DNA from: Microtetraspora glauca
GTDB taxonomy: Bacteria; Actinomycetota; Actinomycetes; Streptosporangiales; Streptosporangiaceae
DNA: 64,000 nucleotides
Reading direction: 5' to 3'
NCBI GenBank assembly: GCA_001570385.1
Contig: BBYL01000035.1
Coordinates: 1-64,000 of the forward strand
Of the stretch, positions 25,462-34,378 are shown in pieces. The first letter of the stretch is position 1; every line of letters begins with the position of its first letter. The translations under genes were made by a program, and so were the position numbers. A model generated the notes under the pieces. It did no database searches, was not told the DNA's origin, and saw only the letters and a list, made by a program, of their open reading frames with translations.

Positions 25462-27732
25462 GTGAACGGATATCCCCGGCGATTATTTCTCCAGCTCAGC
25501 GGTGTCGCCGCCGCCGGAGCGCTCGTCTCGGCATGCGTCACGCGCGTCCACGCCGAGCACCCTGGGGACGCTTCCTTCGCGCGACTACGCCGCCGCTGGC
25601 GGGACGTGACGGCGGGATCGGGGTTCGACGCGGAGGCCGAGCCGTACCGGACCAGGCTGGCGAGGCTGGGGGCCGTGGCGGCCGGACACCGGGACGCCAT
25701 GGTGCCGGCCGACGCGTCGCTCTGGCCCGATCTGCCGTGCCCCTCCCTCACCGAGACCCCGGCGCGGCTGCGGACCATGGCCCGCGCGTACGCACTGGAG
25801 GGGACCGGCCTGACCGGTGACGCGAGCCTGGCCGCGGCCGTCGCCACCGGCATCGACCACTACCGGCGGCGGGTGTACACCGAGGGCGCGGACCCGGTCG
25901 GCAACTGGTGGGACTGGCAGATCGGCACGCCCAGGAAGCTCCTCGACGCGGCTGTACTGATCGGTCCCCATCTGACGAACCGGTAGAGCGGCGCGCTGCG
26001 GGACGCGGTGGACCACTTCGTCCCCGAATGCCGCCCGAACGACTACAGCGGGACCAGCACCGGGGCGAACCGGGTGGACCTGTGCACGGTGATGTTGCTG
26101 CGCGCCATCCTCAGATCCGACCCGGACAAGGCCGCGCTGGCCGTCTCGGCGCTCTCCCCGGTCTTCCCGTACGTTCACGAGGGCGACGGCTTCTACCGCG
26201 ACGGATCCTTCATCCAGCACACCTTCGTCCCCTACCAGGGCGGGTACGGGGCGGTGACGCTGTCCGGCCTCGCGACGCTGTTCGCGGTGGTGCGCGGCTC
26301 GCCGTGGGAGATCACCGACCCGAACCGGCAGGTCGTCTTCGACATGGTCGAGCGGTCCTTCGCGCCGGTCGTCCACGACGGCTTCTGCATGGACCTGGTC
26401 AGCGGGCGCGGGATCGGAAGGGAACCCTACGGCGACCACAGGAAGGGGCGCGGCATCGCCTCCTCGATCCTGCTGCTGGCAGAGGCGGCCACCGCCGCCG
26501 AGCGGGACCGCTGGCAGCGGATGGTCAAAGGGTGGGCGTCGCGAAACACCTCCGTACCCATGCTGAAGGCGGCCGAGAGCAGCGATCTGGGGTTTCACGC
26601 CCGCCTCGCCGCGGTGCTGGACGACGACGCGATCCCCGCCGCCGAGGAACCCGTCGGGCACCGGCTGATGGCGATGAGCGCCCGCGCCGTCCATCGCCGC
26701 CCGGGATGGTGCGCGGGGCTCAGCATGGCGTCCTACCGGATCGGCCACTACGAGCACGGCAACGGCGAGAACCCGCGTGGCTGGCACACCGGCTCAGGAA
26801 TGCTCTACTGGTGGGGCGAGGGCCACGGCGACCAGTACTCCGACGCCTTCTGGTCCACCGTGGACCCCTACCGCCTGCCGGGCACGACCGTCTCCACCCG
26901 GCGGCTGGCCGACGGCGCCGGTGAGGGGTGGGGCGACACCTGCCCGCCGGGCCGCTGGGTGGGCGGCGCCACCGACGGCATGTACGCGACGGTCGGCCAG
27001 CACCTGAACGGCTTCGAGAGCACGATGGAGGCCTTCAAGTCGTGGTTCTTCCTCGATGACGCCGTGATCTGCCTGGGCGCCGCGATCAGCGGCCGGGACG
27101 GCGTACCGGTCGAGACGATCGTGGACAACCGCAGAACCGACGCGCTCCTCACCGTCGACGACGCGGCGGGCTGGGCCCACCTGGAAGGACATGGCGGCTA
27201 CGTCCTGCCCGGTGGCGCCCGCCTTGAGACGCTGTGCGAGGAACGCGCGAGCAGCTCGGTGACCAGGAGCTATGCGACTCTCTGGCTCGACCACGGTGTG
27301 GATCCCAGCTCGGCCGGCTATGTCTACCTCCTCCTGCCGGGGGCGAGTCTCGCGGAGACCCGGACCCGCGCCGCCGACACCGGCTGGGCGCGCGTGCTCG
27401 CCAACACCGCACGCACGCAGGGTGTGGAAGTGCCGTCCCTCGGGATCACCGCGGTCAACTTCTGGAACGAGGGAGCCGCCGGCGGCCTGTCCGCCTCCGC
27501 CCCGTGCGCGGTCCTCGTCAGAGAAAGAGGCGACGGTACGGCAACGCTGGCCGTGTCGGACCCTCGGCGCGACCTGAGCGAGTTGACCGTGACCTGGGAT
27601 CGGCCGGTCGCCGCGGTGCTTCACGGGGATCCGCTCCTGGCGAGCGCCGCGACCGGCGCGACACTCACCCTCACCTTCGAGCGCCTCGCCGCCCACGGCG
27701 GCGGCTCCTCGACCGTCACCGTACGGCTCTAG
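25462..27732 (+). pseudogene. polysaccharide lyase family 8 protein interrupted by in-frame TAG
   Basis: One frame encodes a complete PL8 lyase, but a TAG at 25984-25986 splits it into 174 aa and an in-frame remainder whose homology continues without a gap (LTNR, stop, SGALRDAVDHFVPECRP). The N-terminus has a Tat-like RRLFLQLS signal with lipobox LVSAC. Active-site features of PL8 are present: GNWWDWQIG (before the stop), then TGANRVDLC and DGSFIQHTFVPYQGGYG with the catalytic His and Tyr. Such enzymes cut hyaluronan, chondroitin or xanthan by beta-elimination outside the cell. The gene leads a cluster for amino-sugar use. It may be inactive, a sequencing error, or read through. Start GTG at 25462. 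Confidence 0.82.
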
Positions 27733-27734
27733 CG

Positions 27735-28757
27735 TCACCTGCCCGTCGACGCGAGTCTCGCGTGCAGGCGGGCGGCCTCCGCCGGAGGGACGAGCTCGCG
27801 CAGCGCGAGCCACGCCGCGGCCCCAGCGCCGTCCCCTGCCACCGCGACCGGCACCTGCGGCTGGAGCAGGTCCCGAACGGCATCTTGTACGGGACCTTTG
27901 CTCGTCAGCACGCTCCCGCCCAGGACAACGGGGGTGCCGTCGCCCGGGTGGTGGACCTCCAGGGCGGTGCGCGCCAGGCATCGTGCGGCTTCCTCCACGA
28001 TGCCGAGCGCCCGAGGGTCGCCGTCGATCGCCGCCCTGCTGACCAGCGGCGCCAGCTCGGCGAGCGCGAGGGGCGGCCCCCCTTGCACCGCCGTGGCAAG
28101 CCGGTCGACGCAGCCACCGTCCAGGTCCGCGTCGCCCGGTAGGAGGTGCCGGACAACGAGATCGGTCAGACCGCCGACGATCCGGGGCGCACGGGGCGCA
28201 CGGGGCGCACCGGGTACACGGGGTGCGCCCGCCCGGCCGGTCGCCCGGGCGAGCTCGCGTATCGCGGCGCGTGCGGCGGCCCGGCCGAGCCAGAACGCCG
28301 ATCCCTCGTCGCCGAGTTGCCAGCCGAATCCGTCGGCCAGGGCCACGGGCGCATGGGCGATTATTCTCGCCGCGATCGCTCCTGTCCCGGAGATCAGCAC
28401 GGTGCCCGAGGGCGAGGGAGAGCCGGCGGCGAAGGCGACCACGACGTCACCCACGACCCGCGGCGTACAGGCGAGACCGGTGTCAGCGAATGCCCGCTCG
28501 AACGCCGCCAGGGCGGACGACTCGCGCAGCAGGCCGGATCCCGCCATCCCGACGATCACGGCCTTCACCTCCTCCGGGTCGGCCGCGCTCAGGGCCTGCC
28601 GGACGGACGCGCCCACGTGCGCGAAGGCGTCGGCGGGCCCGAGCGCCATCGGATTGCCTCCCCCCGCCTTGCCGCGGCCGACGACGGCACCGCCGATCGT
28701 GCTCAACACCGTGCGTGACGACGTGCCCCCCGCGTCCACGCCGAGAACCAGGCTCAT
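27735..28757 (-). CDS. BadF/BadG-type ATPase, probable N-acetylglucosamine kinase
   Basis: 340 aa, ASKHA fold. Motifs are VLGVDAGGTSSRTVL (phosphate 1), TVLISGTGAIAARI (phosphate 2), GWQLGDEGSAFWLG and the adenosine loop VVLGGSVL. These match the NagK-like branch that phosphorylates N-acetylglucosamine or muramic-type sugars in the cytoplasm. A low-complexity Ala-Pro-Arg stretch near residue 190 comes from short tandem GGGCGCAC repeats. It faces the lyase gene (stops 2 bp apart) and is divergent from the RpiR regulator, consistent with control by it. Confidence 0.8.
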   Translation of the reverse strand: MSLVLGVDAGGTSSRTVLSTIGGAVVGRGKAGGGNPMALGPADAFAHVGASVRQALSAADPEEVKAVIVGMAGSGLLRESSALAAFERAFADTGLACTPRVVGDVVVAFAAGSPSPSGTVLISGTGAIAARIIAHAPVALADGFGWQLGDEGSAFWLGRAAARAAIRELARATGRAGAPRVPGAPRAPRAPRIVGGLTDLVVRHLLPGDADLDGGCVDRLATAVQGGPPLALAELAPLVSRAAIDGDPRALGIVEEAARCLARTALEVHHPGDGTPVVLGGSVLTSKGPVQDAVRDLLQPQVPVAVAGDGAGAAAWLALRELVPPAEAARLHARLASTGR

Positions 28758-28761
28758 GTCA

Positions 28762-28811
28762 AAAATTATTACCTATTCCCCTTGACGATGCTATATGTTG
28801 AGCATAATTTT
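28762..28811. promoter_or_regulatory. divergent promoter with AAAATTAT...ATAATTTT dyad
   Basis: AAAATTAT (28762-28769) and its exact complement ATAATTTT (28804-28811) flank the 80-bp nagK-like/RpiR intergenic region, which is unusually AT-rich. A TTGACG (28782-28787) with TAATTT 17 bp downstream (28805-28810) would serve the regulator operon. The dyad is a candidate RpiR operator. Confidence 0.5.
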
Positions 28812-28837
28812 CATTGCACGGTGAGAGGAGGAGCAAA

Positions 28838-29707
28838 GTGGAGCTACTGGGCCGGATCCGAGCCGAGCGGTCGGAGCTGCCCGAGGCCCTGCGCCGGGTG
28901 GCGGACCTGATCCTCAGCAACCCCGGCGAGGCCGCCAGGTCGACGATCGTCGACCTGGCAGAGCGCAGCGGCACCTCGACCGCGACCATAACCCGCTTCT
29001 GCCGGGCGCTGGGCTTCGGCGGCTACGCCGAGCTCAGGGTGGCGATCGCCACCGAGCAGGGCAGGGTCGCCCAGCAGACGTGGGAGACCGACATCGGCCA
29101 GGAGATCCTGCCCGACGACAACCTGGAGCGGGTGCTCGGGGTCGTGTCGGGGAACGACATCCGGCTCATCCAGGAGACCGCGGCCCAGCTCGACCTCGCC
29201 ACGGTCGAGAAGGTCGCCGCCGCGATCTCGCAGGCAGGCCGGGTCCTGCTGTTCGGCGTCTCCAGCAGCGCGGCGGTGGCGAGCGAGATGGAGTACCGCC
29301 TTCAGCGCATCCGCATCCCCACCTGGAGCAGATCCGACGCGCACAGCGCGCTCACCGACGCGGCGCTGCTCGGCGAGCGGGACGTGGCCATCGGCATCTC
29401 GCACAGCGGCAGGACCCGTGAGGTGATCGAGGTGCTCGCCGAGGCGGGCAGCCACGGAGCGATCACGGTGGCGGTCACCTCGCACCCGAGATCGCCGCTC
29501 GCCGAGGTGGCCGAGCTGGTGTTGACCACCGCGAGCAGGGAGACCACGTTCAGGAGCGATGGGTTCGCCGCGATCCACTCCCAGCTGCTCGTCCTCGACG
29601 TCGTCTACGTCTCGATCGCGCAGCGCTCCTACGAGCGCACCCGCCAGGCGTTCGACCTGACGCTCAGGGCCGTGACCGGCCACCGGCTTCCCGGAGGAGA
29701 CGCGTGA
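28838..29707 (+). CDS. MurR/RpiR-family regulator with SIS domain
   Basis: 289 aa from the GTG at 28838, which has GAGAGGAGG upstream. An N-terminal RpiR HTH (STIVDLAERSGTSTATITRFCRALGF) is followed by a SIS phosphosugar-binding domain (VLLFGVSSSAAVASEME, AIGISHSGRTREVIEVL). The family senses amino-sugar or sugar phosphates and controls their catabolic genes. It overlaps the next SIS gene by four bases (GTGA). It likely regulates the kinase, lyase and transporter around it. Confidence 0.92.
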   Translation: MELLGRIRAERSELPEALRRVADLILSNPGEAARSTIVDLAERSGTSTATITRFCRALGFGGYAELRVAIATEQGRVAQQTWETDIGQEILPDDNLERVLGVVSGNDIRLIQETAAQLDLATVEKVAAAISQAGRVLLFGVSSSAAVASEMEYRLQRIRIPTWSRSDAHSALTDAALLGERDVAIGISHSGRTREVIEVLAEAGSHGAITVAVTSHPRSPLAEVAELVLTTASRETTFRSDGFAAIHSQLLVLDVVYVSIAQRSYERTRQAFDLTLRAVTGHRLPGGDA

Positions 29708-30456
29708 CGATCGACCCGCACCGCTACGCCGAGCACATCGCCGAGCTGGTGCAGACCATTCCCGCAGACCAGGCGGCGTCCGTCACGCGGGCCGCGGGCC
29801 TTGTCACGACGGCACTCGGCCGAGGCGGCGTCATCCAGGCGTTCGGCTCGGGCCACTCCGAGGCGGTCGCCATGGAGATCGCCGGCCGGGCCGGCGGCCT
29901 GGTGCCCACCAACCGGCTCGCGCTCAGGGACATCGTCCTGTACGGCGGCGCCGACCCGAAGGAGCTCCAGCGCTACGACCTGGAGCGCGACCCCTCCATC
30001 GCTCGCCGCATCCTGGACGTCGCGCCCGTCGAGGACCACGACCTGTTCGTCATCATCTCCAGCTCGGGCGTCAACGGCGTCGTCGTCGAGCTCGCCACCC
30101 TCGTGAAGGAGCGCGGTCACGACCTGATCGCGATCACTTCCCTGCAGCACAGCTCCGCGGTCTCCCCGAAGCACCCCTCGGGCCGCAAACTGTGCGACCT
30201 CGCCGACGTCGTCCTCGACAACCGGGCCCCGTACGGCGACGCCGTGCTCCCGCTGCCCGGCGGAGGAGCCGTCGGAGCCGTCTCCACCATCACCTCCGCC
30301 CTGCTCGTCCAACTCGTCGTCGCCGAGGCGGTAGGCGAGTTGCTCGCGGCAGGCCAGGTGCCGCCGGTGTACCTGTCGGCGAACGTTCCCGAGGGCGACG
30401 CGCACAATCTCGCACTCGAGGCCCGCTATGCCGGCCGGATTCGCCGGGGCGCCTGA
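29704..30456 (+). CDS. SIS-domain protein (UPF0309-like)
   Basis: 250 aa from the GTG at 29704, coupled to the RpiR gene by a GTGA overlap. A SIS fold is seen in VIQAFGSGHSEAVAMEIAGRAGG and LFVIISSSGVNGVVVELA, with LIAITSLQHS. This resembles the UPF0309 group of SIS proteins found near amino-sugar genes. It may isomerise, hydrolyse or bind a phosphorylated amino sugar in the cytoplasm; the exact reaction is not known. Context with kinase and RpiR supports a role in processing the kinase product. Confidence 0.82.
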   Translation: MTIDPHRYAEHIAELVQTIPADQAASVTRAAGLVTTALGRGGVIQAFGSGHSEAVAMEIAGRAGGLVPTNRLALRDIVLYGGADPKELQRYDLERDPSIARRILDVAPVEDHDLFVIISSSGVNGVVVELATLVKERGHDLIAITSLQHSSAVSPKHPSGRKLCDLADVVLDNRAPYGDAVLPLPGGGAVGAVSTITSALLVQLVVAEAVGELLAAGQVPPVYLSANVPEGDAHNLALEARYAGRIRRGA

Positions 30457-30587
30457 CCAATCTCGGGGAACTCCGGTCGCGAGCCGCGTTCCGCCGTGGG
30501 GGCGCGCGGCCCCGGCCGATCATCGACGGCGGCTGCTGTCGCCATGCCGTCCAACCGCTCGGGGGTCCCGTAAAAGGAGATCACCTC

Positions 30588-31976
30588 ATGTCCCGACATT
30601 TCCTGAAGGTTCTGCTGGCCTTAGCCCTCCCCGTCTCCCTCGCCGGCATCGTCCTGGCGACGCCGGCCTCCGCCGCCCAGGCTGTGCGGCTGCAGTACAG
30701 GACCAGTTCGACCGGCGCCACCACCGCGCAGGCCGAGCCGTGGTTGAAACTCCTCAACACCGGGACCACGCCCGTCCCGCTCAACCAGGTCAAGATCCGC
30801 TACTACTTCACGGGTGAGACGACCTACCGCTTCGCCTGCTCATGGGCCGTGGTCGGTTGCTCCACGGTGACGGGGCAGTTCGTGAACCTCGCCACCCCCG
30901 TGCCGACCGCCGATCGCTACCTGGAGGTCGGTTTCACCTCCGGATCCCTCGCGGCCGGTGCCGACACCGGCGACCTGCAGTTGCGTTTCTACCGCGCCGA
31001 CTGGCAGAACTTCACCCAGAGCGACGACTACTCCTTCGGAGCCCAGACCGCTTACGCCGACTGGGACAAGGTGGCGGTGTACGTGGACGGCCGGCTTGCC
31101 TGGGGCGTCCCCGCGGCCGGCGGTGATCCGTCGCCGAGCCCCTCGGCCAGCCCCTCGGGCGACCCCGGCACCAGCCAGGGCACGCTCTTCGACGACTTCG
31201 CCTACACCGGATCCTCCGATCCGCGCCTCGCCCAGCGCGGCTGGACGGTGCGCTCGAACTCCGGTGGTCCCGGTGTGCCCGGCGCCACCTGGTCACCCGC
31301 CGCCGTGACCTTCCCCACGGTCAGCGGCAACCAGGTGCTCCAGCTCGCCTCCTCGACCGACGGCACCGGTTCGGGCACCGTCCACACCGAGCTCTCGACG
31401 GCCAACCGCAAGTTCTTCGAAGGCACCTACGCCGCCAGGGTGAAGTTCAGTGACGCCCCGGTGAGCGGTCCCGACGGCGAGCACATCGTGCAGACCTTCT
31501 TCACCATCACGCCGCTGGCCCACGACCTCGACCCGGACTACGGAGAACTCGACTTCGAGTACCTCCCCAACGGCGGGTGGGGTGAGCCCGGCAACATCAT
31601 GTACACCACCAGCTGGGAGACCTACCGCAACGACCCGTGGCTGGCCGTCAACACCCACACCGAGGAGCGTGCCAGCTTCGCCGGGTGGCACGACCTGGTG
31701 ATCCAGGTCGCCGGAGGCCGCGTCAAGTACTACATCGACGGGCGTCTGTTCGCCGACCACGGCGACATCTACTACCCCGAGACGCCGATGTGGCTGATGT
31801 TCAACCAGTGGTTCATCGACCTGCAGGGCGGCAGCGCTCCGCGCACCTATCACCAGCAGGTCGACTGGGTCTACTACAGCAAGGGCGAGGTCATCTCGCC
31901 CGCCGAGGTGCAGAACAGGGTCGGCGCCTTCCGGGCCGCCTCCACCACGTTCAGCGACACCGTCCCCAACTCCTGA
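30588..31976 (+). CDS. secreted CBM3 - GH16 glycoside hydrolase
   Basis: 462 aa from the ATG at 30588 (RBS AAAGGAG). A Sec signal peptide ends at about ATPASA-A (residue 29). Residues about 33-172 are a CBM3 module (LQYRTSS, PWLKLLNTGTTPVPL, KIRYYFTGE), then a Pro-Ser-Thr linker (180-197). Residues about 200-440 are a GH16 domain with the catalytic signature ELDFE (Glu320, Asp322, Glu324), the two glutamates being nucleophile and acid/base. It would hydrolyse a beta-linked polysaccharide outside the cell; GH16 covers glucans, galactans and others, so the substrate is open. It lies between the SIS gene and the sugar importer. Confidence 0.9.
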   Translation: MSRHFLKVLLALALPVSLAGIVLATPASAAQAVRLQYRTSSTGATTAQAEPWLKLLNTGTTPVPLNQVKIRYYFTGETTYRFACSWAVVGCSTVTGQFVNLATPVPTADRYLEVGFTSGSLAAGADTGDLQLRFYRADWQNFTQSDDYSFGAQTAYADWDKVAVYVDGRLAWGVPAAGGDPSPSPSASPSGDPGTSQGTLFDDFAYTGSSDPRLAQRGWTVRSNSGGPGVPGATWSPAAVTFPTVSGNQVLQLASSTDGTGSGTVHTELSTANRKFFEGTYAARVKFSDAPVSGPDGEHIVQTFFTITPLAHDLDPDYGELDFEYLPNGGWGEPGNIMYTTSWETYRNDPWLAVNTHTEERASFAGWHDLVIQVAGGRVKYYIDGRLFADHGDIYYPETPMWLMFNQWFIDLQGGSAPRTYHQQVDWVYYSKGEVISPAEVQNRVGAFRAASTTFSDTVPNS

Positions 31977-32071
31977 GTCGCCGTGCGGCGCGCGCCGCCC
32001 GGCGCGAGCCGCACCGCCCCTTTTCCCTGAGAAGACCGGCGCCAGCCGTACCCCCCGAAAAGAGAAGCACC

Positions 32072-33340
32072 ATGAAGCACCGCCTTCTTGCCGCAGCGGC
32101 CGCGCTCGTCATGACCGCGGGCGTCAGCGCCTGCGGTTCCGGCGAGCCGCCCGCCGCCGACCCCACCGGCGCGGGACCGGCCAAGCTCACTGTCTGGATC
32201 ATGGACGGCAGCGTCACCGGCGAGCTCATCAAGCGGTTCGAGACCGAGTACGAGGCCACGCATCAGGGCCTGGACCTGGACATCCAGATCCAGGCGTGGG
32301 ACGGCATAGGCGAGCGCGTCACCGCCGCGCTGGCCAGCACAGACGCGCCGGACGTGATCGAGGTCGGCAACACCCAGGTCGCGCAGTACTCCTCCAGCGG
32401 TGGCGTCACGGATCTCACCGACAAGATCGCGGACCTGGGCGGCGCGGACTGGATCCCCGGCCTGGCCCAGCCGGGCAACATCGACGGCAGGCAGTACGGC
32501 GTCCCGTGGTACGCCGCCAACCGCGTCGTCATCTACAACAAGGACCTGTTCGCCAAGGCCGGCATCGACTCCCCGCCCAACACCCGCGACGAGTGGCTGG
32601 CCGACACCGCCAAGCTCGACGAAGGCGGCGACCAGGGCATCTACCTGACCGGGCAGACCTGGTACGTGCTCGCCGGGTTCATCTGGGACGAGGGCGGCGA
32701 CCTCGCCGTCAAGGACGGCGACACCTGGAAGGGGGCGCTCGACACGCCCCAGGCGCTGGCCGGCCTCGACTTCTACAGGAAGCTCCAGGCGCTGGGCAAG
32801 GGCCCCAAAGACGCCGACGAGGCGAACCCGCCGCAGCACGAGGTGTTCGCGAAGGGCAAGGTCGCCCAGATGATCAGCGTGCCCGGCGGCGCCGCCCGAG
32901 TGCTGGAGGTCGCGCCCGGGATGAAGGACAAGATGGGCTTCTTCCCGATCCCGGGCAAGACCGCCGACAAGCCCGGCGCCGTGTTCACCGGCGGGTCGGA
33001 CCTGATCATCCCCGAGGCGTCCAAGCACCACGACGCGGCCTACGAGGTGGTCAAGGCGCTGGCCGGCGAGAAGTTCCAGACCGAGCTGGCCAAGGCGATG
33101 AGCTTCGTGCCGAACAAGACGTCACTGGCGCACGTGCTCGACGCGAACGAGGGCACCGCCGCGATGGCCGCGGGCGCCGCGGGCGGCAGGGCCACCCCGA
33201 ACACCCCCAACTGGGCCGCGGTGGAGGCCACGCAGGTCATCAAGCAGTACATGACCGCGGCGCTCACCGGAAAGGACGCGGCCACCGAGGCGCGCAAGAC
33301 CTCCGAGGCCATCACCTCGACGCTCAACAGCGGCTCCTGA
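32072..33340 (+). CDS. sugar ABC transporter substrate-binding lipoprotein
   Basis: 422 aa from the ATG at 32072. The lipobox is VSAC with Cys21. Extracellular solute-binding family 1 features are seen: KLTVWIMDGS, DVIEVGNTQV, YGVPWYAANRVVIYNKDLF and the later GGSDLIIPEAS. It captures an oligosaccharide at the membrane face for the two permeases downstream. The neighbouring lyase, GH16 enzyme and kinase suggest an amino-sugar-containing ligand. A perfect hairpin after its stop may keep its mRNA more abundant than that of the permeases. Confidence 0.92.
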   Translation: MKHRLLAAAAALVMTAGVSACGSGEPPAADPTGAGPAKLTVWIMDGSVTGELIKRFETEYEATHQGLDLDIQIQAWDGIGERVTAALASTDAPDVIEVGNTQVAQYSSSGGVTDLTDKIADLGGADWIPGLAQPGNIDGRQYGVPWYAANRVVIYNKDLFAKAGIDSPPNTRDEWLADTAKLDEGGDQGIYLTGQTWYVLAGFIWDEGGDLAVKDGDTWKGALDTPQALAGLDFYRKLQALGKGPKDADEANPPQHEVFAKGKVAQMISVPGGAARVLEVAPGMKDKMGFFPIPGKTADKPGAVFTGGSDLIIPEASKHHDAAYEVVKALAGEKFQTELAKAMSFVPNKTSLAHVLDANEGTAAMAAGAAGGRATPNTPNWAAVEATQVIKQYMTAALTGKDAATEARKTSEAITSTLNSGS

Positions 33341-33348
33341 ACGTCCTC

Positions 33349-33378
33349 GCGTCGCCCGGCCGGAACGCCGGGCGACGC
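33349..33378 (+). terminator. 12-bp perfect hairpin between binding-protein and permease genes
   Basis: GCGTCGCCCGGC (33349-33360) and GCCGGGCGACGC (33367-33378) form a perfect stem with a six-base loop, without a T-run. It sits between the stop at 33340 and the GTG at 33401. Similar structures act as partial terminators or RNA-stabilising elements after binding-protein genes. Confidence 0.65.
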
Positions 33379-33400
33379 CCGACCCTGGAGGGAGGGCGTC

Positions 33401-34378
33401 GTGCCCGTCGCCATCCACGCCCCCGCCCCGGACGCCGACACCGGCCGCCGGCGCCCGGCGCCGCCTACCGGTCGCAACGGAGTCCGCCGCGATTCGTGGC
33501 CGTGGCCGTACCTGCTGGTCGCCCCGGCCGTGGCCGGGGGCGTGTTCCTGCTGCTCTACCCGCTGCTGCGGGCGGCCCTGATCTCCTTCCAGCACTTCAG
33601 GATGGGCGAGCTGATCAGGGGCGGAGCCGCCTTCGTCGGTCTGGATAACTACCGGGAGTTACTGGCCACCGGCGAGTTCTGGACCGTGGTGCTGCGGACC
33701 TTCGTCTGGACCGCGATCAATGTGGTCCTCATCGTGGGTATCTCGACCGGGATCGCGCTGATGCTGGTGCGGCTGGGCCGCCGTATGCGTACGGCCCTGA
33801 TGAGCTCGCTCGCGCTGGTCTGGGCCACGCCGATCATCGCCGCCACCACGATCTTCCAGTGGTTGTTCCAGTCGGAACTCGGCGTCGTCAACTGGGTGCT
33901 CACGAGCCTCGGACTCGACTCCTTCCGGGGGTTCTCCTGGTTCGCGAACGGTACAGCCATGTTCGGCGTTCTGGTCGTCCTGGTGGTGTGGCAGTCGGTG
34001 CCGTTCGCCGCGCTCACCCTCTACGCGGGGCTGACCACCATCCCTGTCGAACTCTACGAGTCGGCCAGGATCGACGGCGGCGGCGCATGGCAGATCTTCC
34101 GGCAGATCACGTTTCCGATCCTGCGCCCGATGTTCGCGCTGATCACGTCTTTGGAGGTGATCTGGGTGTTCAAATGCTTCCCGCAGATATGGGTCCTCAG
34201 CCAGGGCGGTCCCGACGGCGCGACGACCACCCTGCCCGTCTACGCCTTCAAGATCGCTCGCGCGCTGCACCGCTATGACCTCGGCTCGGCCGTGGCCATG
34301 CTCACCGTCGTCGTCCTCACCGTCGCCCTGGTCGGCAACCTGCGGCGGATGCTCAAGCAGGAAGGAGCAGAGACGTGA
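33401..34378 (+). CDS. sugar ABC transporter permease (MalF-like)
   Basis: 325 aa from the GTG at 33401, with GGAGGGAGG upstream. Six membrane segments, the first being YLLVAPAVAGGVFLLLYPLL. The coupling EAA loop is ELYESARIDGGGAWQIFRQITFPILRP. Carbohydrate uptake family 1 permease in the inner membrane, partner of the next gene (GTGA overlap at 34375-34378). No ATPase gene follows; such importers commonly share an MsiK-type ATPase encoded elsewhere. Confidence 0.92.
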   Translation: MPVAIHAPAPDADTGRRRPAPPTGRNGVRRDSWPWPYLLVAPAVAGGVFLLLYPLLRAALISFQHFRMGELIRGGAAFVGLDNYRELLATGEFWTVVLRTFVWTAINVVLIVGISTGIALMLVRLGRRMRTALMSSLALVWATPIIAATTIFQWLFQSELGVVNWVLTSLGLDSFRGFSWFANGTAMFGVLVVLVVWQSVPFAALTLYAGLTTIPVELYESARIDGGGAWQIFRQITFPILRPMFALITSLEVIWVFKCFPQIWVLSQGGPDGATTTLPVYAFKIARALHRYDLGSAVAMLTVVVLTVALVGNLRRMLKQEGAET

